A DNA stretch of 9,716 nt, taken from the NCBI GenBank assembly GCA_017959485.1, contig JAGDAM010000278.1, positions 1-9,716 on the forward strand, read 5' to 3'. The notes under the pieces are model-generated. The model did not search any database. It was given only the letters and a program-made list of their open reading frames with translations, and had not been told where the DNA came from. Below are positions 7,301-9,716 of this stretch, piece by piece. Each line of letters opens with the position of its first letter. Positions within the stretch are counted from its first letter, which is position 1. Source of the stretch: Clostridia bacterium (GTDB lineage: Bacteria > Bacillota_A > Clostridia > Oscillospirales > CAG-272). The translations under genes were made by a program, and so were the position numbers.

Positions 7301-8565
7301 CCTTCCCATGCGCTTTTATCTTTCCAATCAGGCTGATTGACCGCTACGTTGTATTGGCGCGAATACTCCTTACCTACGCGGTCGGTATAGTAATCGCTTA
7401 TCAGCTTCGCCCAGCTGGCGTAATCGGTTTGAAAATTCGCAAAGCTCCCTGCGCGGCTGTTTATATCTTCGTTTGCTTTCTCCAGCTCGTCAAGAGTCGC
7501 GTTATTCAATGCATAGAAAAGAAGATCCGCCGCCAGTTCGTTATTATTCTTATAAACGCCGGGGTAGTCGGTTACCGCACGACCTCCTGCCGCAGTTTCT
7601 TTAACGTCAAGTATACGTTCTTCAAAGCTTTTCCCGCTCCATTTATTTGTATAGACGTACTCGCCTAACGCGGCCTCTTTGGGGTGTTCTTCCTTATATT
7701 TGTTATACTCTTCCTGGGCGTCCAGGGCGTCGAGCTGATCCGCGTAATTCTCCAGCGCCGCCGCTTCCTCCTGCCACGACCCGAATAATTCGGACTGATA
7801 CTTCGGGCGCGCGGCCTCGGCTATCGCTTTTTTCTTTTCCGACCAAACTTCCGGATATTCTCCGTCCGAATCGGTGTAGCTCCGCACTTCGCGGTCGCCG
7901 TACTGTGTCTTAAGATCGGCCGCTCGGGCGCGCATGGCGTCGCGGTTTTCAAAGCCCTGCAAATAACGATACTGCGCGACGGCCTCTTCAAATTTCCGTT
8001 GTTCCTGCGCCCAGATCTCCGGATCATAATCGAACTCGCCTTCTGCGTTCGAGATCCTGTACGACTCAAGATAGCCTGGGTTGCGCGCGTTGGAGTAGTC
8101 AACGACAGCATGCTCGTATGCATTTAATTGTCGCGCACGATCAAATAACGCTTCAAATTCTTTGTGCGGCGTATCAAATCCGGTAACAGAGGAATCATAA
8201 ACGGAGGGATCATACGTACGCCGCATATCATTGTTATAGCCGAACCGTTCAAGCTCATCAAGCCGGCTCTGCGCCTTCTTATAGGTATCATACTGCGACA
8301 GATAACCATTCTGCTTTACGGCGTCAACGTAATTTTGCACTTTTCGATTGTATATTGCGATCTTTTTCTGGTGCTGCGCGGTGCGATATGCGTGCTGCTG
8401 CTGCATATACGATTCGCTGTGCTGACGGCGATACTGCTCCGCCTGCTGCAAGGTAACACCGCCGGAAGGCAGGCCGGTATTACCGGTCTGCCCTCCGGCG
8501 TTATTATAGTTTTCTTCGGCTTTTTTGCGGCGGTATTCTTCCGCGTCCTTAAAGGTTACAGCCAT
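1255..8565 (-). CDS. Giant phage polyvalent protein (PBECR nuclease-like + zincin + LPD3), probably truncated at its 3' end
   Basis: 2436 codons with an ATG start and TAA stop; AGGAGG lies 5 bases before the ATG. The order is: helical Tyr/Gln-rich region (1-560); hydrophobic Gly/Ala-rich segments (about 582-607, 641-680, 815-836); PBECR-type nuclease-like module (about 1165-1285) with RHIKNGH, His1189 and His1194, then an ISKKVDGTYVIGTV strand; Ser/Pro linkers; zincin metallopeptidase (about 1390-1530) with HEVTH at 1459-1463 and a likely third ligand in EEVVANA (Glu1519/1520); LPD3-like module (about 1637-1802) with ALPGVLKRG and APVVINGVRGNMG; coiled coil (about 1838-1880); and a long helical tail. 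Phage polyvalent proteins are thought to enter the host with the DNA and disarm defences; delivery here is inferred from that family and from the virion-gene neighbourhood. Relatives continue after the GLVDLDGKAVLLTR region. Here the last 18 or so residues look foreign, so the gene is probably cut at about 1313. The family call is from recognition, without a search. Confidence 0.85.
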   Translation of the reverse strand: MAVTFKDAEEYRRKKAEENYNNAGGQTGNTGLPSGGVTLQQAEQYRRQHSESYMQQQHAYRTAQHQKKIAIYNRKVQNYVDAVKQNGYLSQYDTYKKAQSRLDELERFGYNNDMRRTYDPSVYDSSVTGFDTPHKEFEALFDRARQLNAYEHAVVDYSNARNPGYLESYRISNAEGEFDYDPEIWAQEQRKFEEAVAQYRYLQGFENRDAMRARAADLKTQYGDREVRSYTDSDGEYPEVWSEKKKAIAEAARPKYQSELFGSWQEEAAALENYADQLDALDAQEEYNKYKEEHPKEAALGEYVYTNKWSGKSFEERILDVKETAAGGRAVTDYPGVYKNNNELAADLLFYALNNATLDELEKANEDINSRAGSFANFQTDYASWAKLISDYYTDRVGKEYSRQYNVAVNQPDWKDKSAWEGSPDDEFGIGHVLNYVNLRNKNYYGERWGNGDSLADDPAGVNSFGELWGDIKWGLDIGDTASLSDNYGYEPDIIERMPRYQFDMASYLYHTQGAAAAKEYLDYIYENLKSGYSNRWAERYDQMRENAGESSARTAEILFPWDNEARLKGYQAGLKASDAFASVGTAAFAPAAGAEGLGSLAEYYLFGKVPGAGETPINDMRQQIREEVQKLNNFSGGERFAYGTVMSIADCLVTMAVGGAISSAAGMGGTAAKGITGLQKWVNECKDLVLPMMSGQAAVPAFREAKKRGLDDKHAMAMSLAATFAEWVTERIGIETFLSDPSNLALYLGKNVLAEGSEEFLSNALNTLADAIVNGGDSEVRQKKRHYMDEYRLGEKEASWRAFVDWLAEAGLDTLGGAISGAFFGGVGIASTFSDDVRVGRSFNAGKNGVGVTAAEGASENDIRSAGEINRDGNAAVFREILDRFGPESEQGAAAQKALYDLKNGKKISDSRMGKLTRFLAEDMVKKGEVENAGDALDLISMHQNASMLSSALDKVPGVTVTVNGEKTKIIGITGERGARSFTTADGTTVKMNGLDARATDPSARMVLVFADNVDNADVGRIAIENYTPDTDANAYTRGLYAIYKAAIGEVSFNEAVAAAGEYASAVPSDAQHAAYKAGLVEAGKNAGSQTKGGTYDVSTSLITQGKDLSEYSPDRQKSIQNYLNAVDEKLLRFVNNAIQETNKKNLENMHRNFGQILSENIYKKAETLLGFDVSDYQISINGEAVRHIKNGHNGLAGSSDNTMSDNRDIARIGYILANADDVDYAYDQNGNRQFDSQYKGKDNKPSAVLAISKKVDGTYVIGTVAADSKAKTLRIKTAYTTQTQKRSGQESLPENGPRLTSETHLASASADIVSQNGQSVKTDNVERSANPSPQSADADSSPSPASRGKELSGNGASEAKTPPKVKLADLLSKKETRRGAADFDASMRKISDPKVKDLTGKMTPGEKAVFGLFADAFGVDITYLAELPDGAFGEIVSYLRSVKISAESPNPISSAIHEVTHLFRAMDQAMGSDIYDGLRDAALHHLENSGADLDELIDRQLELHEGEKDFDTDDAIEEVVANAYGDAVPNARDFADRLIRFAAEDGYSKKKTKTLLEGVKGYFEKLKKFFSDLLAKTRNALGRTAVTREGIYLQNKVDVCDQMLDAFLDAGKKLNEIYRSYVESDETSPAVTGNVKYQKNEHAIKHVLRENGNALINMSPVAEVVSDGINGMRKGIQVQIVLLDLKQYGKYIEREGFGKILIGENEIKEALSYIHDDAGFAAFKALPGVLKRGTIIDTDIDHKNNGFDTVTIAAPVVINGVRGNMGAIIKKTGKLRYKTHAILMPDGSRFVFEKQNAEFAPGKISAENGNAGLPSNSASNDIVSSENGFVKSKRQIGEDQAALEELERELDGEREKVGRLEKKSEKQEAAIRALSHALAVEPDRIPSYKDLKKLTKDLIESYSSTLDAGKLQSRLSVVCERFRRGLDRKGDFASVYAQVSDIAASIVDSAEAVVGDSPAWEEGYDDFLRRMRNGVRLTETQRQEIGSAYDGFEKWRRDHFGRFNVTSDADATALDEIWDELREYVPSMLPASSEISEGDMALRAAELADRLAERKKETYNPFFYDVFEGGEVKPLTDLDADVERGMAIDGVAQEILSGLADVGDIKTARAAESEGYARARDEFAERLGDLRRETLKERNDWRVAMAADKNAAIEEYRQARKLTELRDKTTRLIKKMSRALLEPTKTVYVPRGLYEASIGALEAIDVGANLTTKAGRQLETLRDRLSYLKQEYDALKASGDPDFMTEYDEHFSDRIARLTDAVGDLPIRKMSYEQLNEVYSLLKEVDGLITDARLQIAAGELMENHDLGMTAVAEMEKAAPKFAAWRNYSGLTLNVVRLANMMGGYDPNSVIVKQVGSLVEGVRKRDLYIMQHTKPFEELEAEAKKYGYKSFDDWRSEAIDVGLVDLDGKAVLLTRSVIFTRSRPAEVSYATMDS
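3067..3156 (-). repeat. Inter-module linker repeat, copy B (after the LPD3 module)
   Basis: This shares with copy A (4597-4697) the block CTTGACA, a 15-base gap, the 13-base TGATACAATATCA (3088-3100), and a nearby GCAGA. A second shared block follows, GCCGTTTTC...GGCA...TCTTGCC (3133-3156). The two blocks are about 9 bases closer together here than in copy A. Read on the minus strand the repeat encodes ENG, then NSASNDIVSSENGFVK, matching ASADIVSQNGQSVK in copy A. TGATACAATATCA is itself an inverted repeat (TGATA/TATCA). The repeat marks the C-terminal edge of the AT-rich LPD3-like module. Confidence 0.7.
4508..4572. repeat. REP/MITE-like palindromic element inserted in frame
   Basis: Two adjacent inverted repeats sit inside the giant gene. 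Bases 4508-4542 form an AGCTCC...GGAGCT hairpin with a GC core (CCCCGGC-TT/AA-GCCGGGG, one bulge and a 2-base internal mismatch). Bases 4543-4558 form GTCAGC-GTCA-GCTGAC. A GAGGGGAGGG tract follows. I recall short elements of this design (pyrimidine-rich arms, a CCGGC...GCCGG core, a TCAGC/GCTGA second hairpin and a GAGGGGA tail) as repeated intergenic elements in gut Clostridia genomes. Here it is translated as the Ser/Pro linker PSPQSADADSSPSPASRGKE between the nuclease-like and zincin modules. The exact element borders are unclear. Confidence 0.55.
4597..4697 (-). repeat. Inter-module linker repeat, copy A (after the nuclease-like module)
   Basis: Copy A of the linker described at 3067-3156: CTTGACA (4597-4603), a 15-base gap, TGATACAATATCA (4618-4630), AGCAGA (4636-4641), then GCCGTTTTC...GGCA...TCTTGCC (4672-4697). 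On the minus strand it encodes LPENG...TSETHLASASADIVSQNGQSVK. It lies exactly between the AT-rich nuclease-like module and the REP-like element. The same edge sequence after two unrelated modules suggests a common joining sequence for exchangeable cassettes. Confidence 0.7.
8461..8499. repeat. Near-perfect 39-base hairpin near the 5' end of the giant gene
   Basis: Bases 8461-8479 pair with 8481-8499 around a centre at 8480: 17 Watson-Crick pairs plus one wobble and one mismatch. In the minus-strand mRNA it starts 66 bases after the start of the ATG (8565). It encodes the Gly-rich linker AGGQTGNTGLPSGG (residues 23-36) that separates two copies of a VTxxxAExYRR motif. There is no T-tract after it on the coding strand, so it is not a typical intrinsic terminator. 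It could be a translational control structure or the trace of a small palindromic insertion. Confidence 0.65.
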
Positions 8566-8570
8566 GCGGC

Positions 8571-8576
8571 CCTCCT
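8571..8576 (-). promoter_or_regulatory. Ribosome binding site of the giant gene
   Basis: The minus strand reads TAACAGGAGGGCCGCATG. The TAA is the stop of the 298-codon gene, AGGAGG is the Shine-Dalgarno sequence, and the ATG at 8565-8563 starts the giant gene. Five bases separate the SD core from the ATG. The site lies in the 12-base space between the two genes, right after the upstream stop, which fits translational coupling. Confidence 0.85.
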
Positions 8577-8577
8577 G

Positions 8578-9474
8578 TTATTTTTCCATCACTCGATTCA
8601 TTCCCGAATCTCTCTGTCTGCCGGGTATCGGCGCCGCAAATTCGGGATCTCCCATGATCCGGTAGTATAAATCCATGATTTGTTCGTCGGTCAGCCCGTA
8701 ATCTGCTCCGCCGTTAAGAAACTCGATAAGCGCTTTACTCCCCGCGTCTTTCGCTGCTCTATAATCGTTGACAAAATCTCTTGGCTTGTCGTACCCGAAA
8801 TATTTGTAATAGTCGGCTATGGCCGTCGGCGCGTCCCCCGTCGTTGTCGTCCCGCCGGATCCGCCGCTCTTGTGAGCGGTATAATAATTCAGATCATATG
8901 TCTTCTGCCACTGCGCGTCCGAGACGGCGTCGCGTTCCTTCTGATACTCAAGGGCTCGGTTGTTCTGATACAGCGCGAGCAGCTCCGCCGCGTCCTGACG
9001 CGAAAGGTTCTGCTGCGACAGCCAGCGGTTGAAGTCGCTCTCTCCCAGATTGAGAATGGTGTTTAGATAGTTGTATCTTTCGGCGCGGTCGGCGTCATAT
9101 TCGCTTCGCGCCTGGGCGCGGAGCTGGGGGATGATCGCCTCGAGGCGGCTCATCTGCTCGTCGTACGCCTGCTGACCGGCGCGCTGCGCGTAACTGTTGT
9201 CGTATCCGCCGGTGAGGGCGGTCGCGCGGGCGAGGGTGCCGTCCCGCGCCTGCTTTGCGTTGGCGGCATACTGCCGCTGATAGATCTGATAGGTGAGATC
9301 CTTTCCGGGATCGTATTCAAACGCCGGCGCGTTCTTGACGGCCCCCAGGGCGCTCGCCTTTTCTGCGGCGTAAGGATCGGTATATTCACTCTGCAGACCG
9401 GCGGTCGCGTTCTTGTAGGCGTCGATCGCGCCGGCGGCGGTCTTAAGGTCAAAGTCTTGTCTCGTTTTAGCCAC
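8578..9474 (-). CDS. Putative phage virion or ejection protein, unknown function
   Basis: 298 codons with a GTG start (9474-9472), supported by a strong AAGGAGG nine bases upstream; TAA stop. The start overlaps the stop of the 61-codon gene by 8 bases, and the next gene begins 12 bases after this stop. The protein is mostly helical and rich in Ala, Gln, Tyr and Asp. Residues 54-75 (EYDPGKDLTYQIYQRQY and on), TALTGGYDNSYAQRAGQQAY (86-104) and the charged helix to about 135 resemble a hypothetical family I recall from Clostridia phage late regions, usually directly before a polyvalent protein gene. A Gly/Ser/Thr linker (203-213) separates a C-terminal piece with DYYKYFGYDKP and GLTDEQIMDLYYRIMGDPEF. 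No signal peptide, membrane segment or catalytic motif is visible. An internal-virion role is inferred from position only. Confidence 0.85.
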   Translation of the reverse strand: MAKTRQDFDLKTAAGAIDAYKNATAGLQSEYTDPYAAEKASALGAVKNAPAFEYDPGKDLTYQIYQRQYAANAKQARDGTLARATALTGGYDNSYAQRAGQQAYDEQMSRLEAIIPQLRAQARSEYDADRAERYNYLNTILNLGESDFNRWLSQQNLSRQDAAELLALYQNNRALEYQKERDAVSDAQWQKTYDLNYYTAHKSGGSGGTTTTGDAPTAIADYYKYFGYDKPRDFVNDYRAAKDAGSKALIEFLNGGADYGLTDEQIMDLYYRIMGDPEFAAPIPGRQRDSGMNRVMEK

Positions 9475-9652
9475 GGGGGGCGTCCTCCTTGTTCTTATCG
9501 ATTTTCTTCCGGAAATCGGAAGTCAGATTCTTTTCGTCGATATTATTCAAAATATATTCAAGATCGTCGACCAGCCCGCGGAGATAGCCGGCGAGCTGTG
9601 CGGCGGAATACCTGTCGTAAAAATCCGGCTTCTTCAGATCAACTTTCGCCAT
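9467..9652 (-). CDS. Small helical phage protein, unknown function
   Basis: 61 codons with an ATG start, preceded by GGAAGGA about 9 bases upstream. That Shine-Dalgarno sequence lies inside the last codons of the gene before it. The protein begins MAKVDLKKPDFYDRYSAAQL and contains YLRGLVDDLEYILNNIDEKN, an amphipathic helix pattern common in roughly 60-residue proteins of Firmicutes phage late operons. The C-terminus is charged (Lys, Asp, Glu). It starts four bases after the upstream stop and its own stop overlaps the next start, so it belongs to the same operon. No enzyme motif or membrane segment is visible. The function is unknown; a small structural or assembly role is only inferred from position. 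Confidence 0.75.
   Translation of the reverse strand: MAKVDLKKPDFYDRYSAAQLAGYLRGLVDDLEYILNNIDEKNLTSDFRKKIDKNKEDAPRG
9484..9490 (-). promoter_or_regulatory. Ribosome binding site that fixes the GTG start
   Basis: The minus strand has AAGGAGG, a 9-base spacer (ACGCCCCCC), then GTG at 9474-9472. This strong site decides the GTG as the start of the 298-codon gene, in preference to any later ATG. It lies inside the coding end of the 61-codon gene. Confidence 0.85.
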
Positions 9653-9656
9653 TTTC

Positions 9657-9716
9657 TCACGTCCTTCCGAACTCGCTCGAGCGCTCGTAGCAGTACGACA
9701 CGCTGAAGATAGTCAC
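9657..9716 (-). CDS. C-terminal end of an upstream phage late gene (partial)
   Basis: Reading the minus strand from the right edge, an open frame of 19 codons ends VTIFSVSYCYERSSEFGRT followed by TGA (9659-9657). The stop is four bases before the ATG of the 61-codon gene, and the last codons carry that gene's Shine-Dalgarno sequence, which supports this frame as real. Too little is visible to name the product. By position it is another late or structural phage protein. Confidence 0.6.
   Translation of the reverse strand: MTIFSVSYCYERSSEFGRT

Noticed and set aside
9150..9452. 100-codon minus-strand frame inside the 298-codon gene
   Set aside because: It is an alternative frame with Thr/Arg/Pro-rich translation. 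The main frame has the family-like motifs and the strong ribosome binding site.

Overview
The window divides into two unrelated parts that meet at a sharp join near positions 1195-1315. The right-hand 8.4 kb (about 1315-9716) is the late, virion-protein end of a tailed phage or prophage of gut Clostridia type. It is one tightly packed operon read leftward on the minus strand. The left-hand 1.2 kb is a GC-rich fragment of a surface or secreted protein gene, also on the minus strand. It carries an autotransporter-type PATR repeat and a tyrosine-phosphatase-like domain, a style of protein I associate with Verrucomicrobiota/Kiritimatiellae/Lentisphaerae or other diderms rather than Firmicutes. The mixed origin suggests either a metagenome/amplification chimera or a real recombination scar. 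No taxonomy can be proven without searches.

Layout in transcription order (right to left): the last 19 codons of an upstream phage gene (9716-9657); a 61-residue helical phage protein (9652-9467); a 298-residue putative virion protein with a GTG start (9474-8578) whose start overlaps the previous stop; and a 2436-codon polyvalent protein gene (8565-1255) that begins 12 bases after the previous stop. All starts have good Shine-Dalgarno sequences and there are no promoters or terminators between the genes, so the four are probably co-transcribed.

The giant gene is the most interesting object. It looks like a phage 'polyvalent protein', a multi-effector chain thought to be carried in the virion and injected with the DNA. 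In order it has a helical Tyr/Gln-rich N-terminus, a Gly/Ala-rich hydrophobic region, a nuclease-like (PBECR-type) module, a zincin metallopeptidase with HEVTH, an LPD3-like module, and a long coiled helical region. It then loses its homologous continuation at the join, so its last 18 or so residues are probably foreign. The nuclease and LPD3 modules are visibly AT-richer than the rest. Both end in related linker DNA (including an identical 13-base palindrome, TGATACAATATCA), which suggests swappable cassettes with common edges. A palindromic REP/MITE-like repeat lies in frame just after the first linker, and a near-perfect 39-base hairpin lies near the 5' end between two copies of a VTxxxAExYRR motif.

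Left of the join, the phosphatase-like domain has glycine where the catalytic cysteine should be (HGGAGADRTG in place of HCxAGxDRTG), so it is probably not an active phosphatase. About 115 bases at the join read better as a plus-strand protein fragment than as part of either neighbour.
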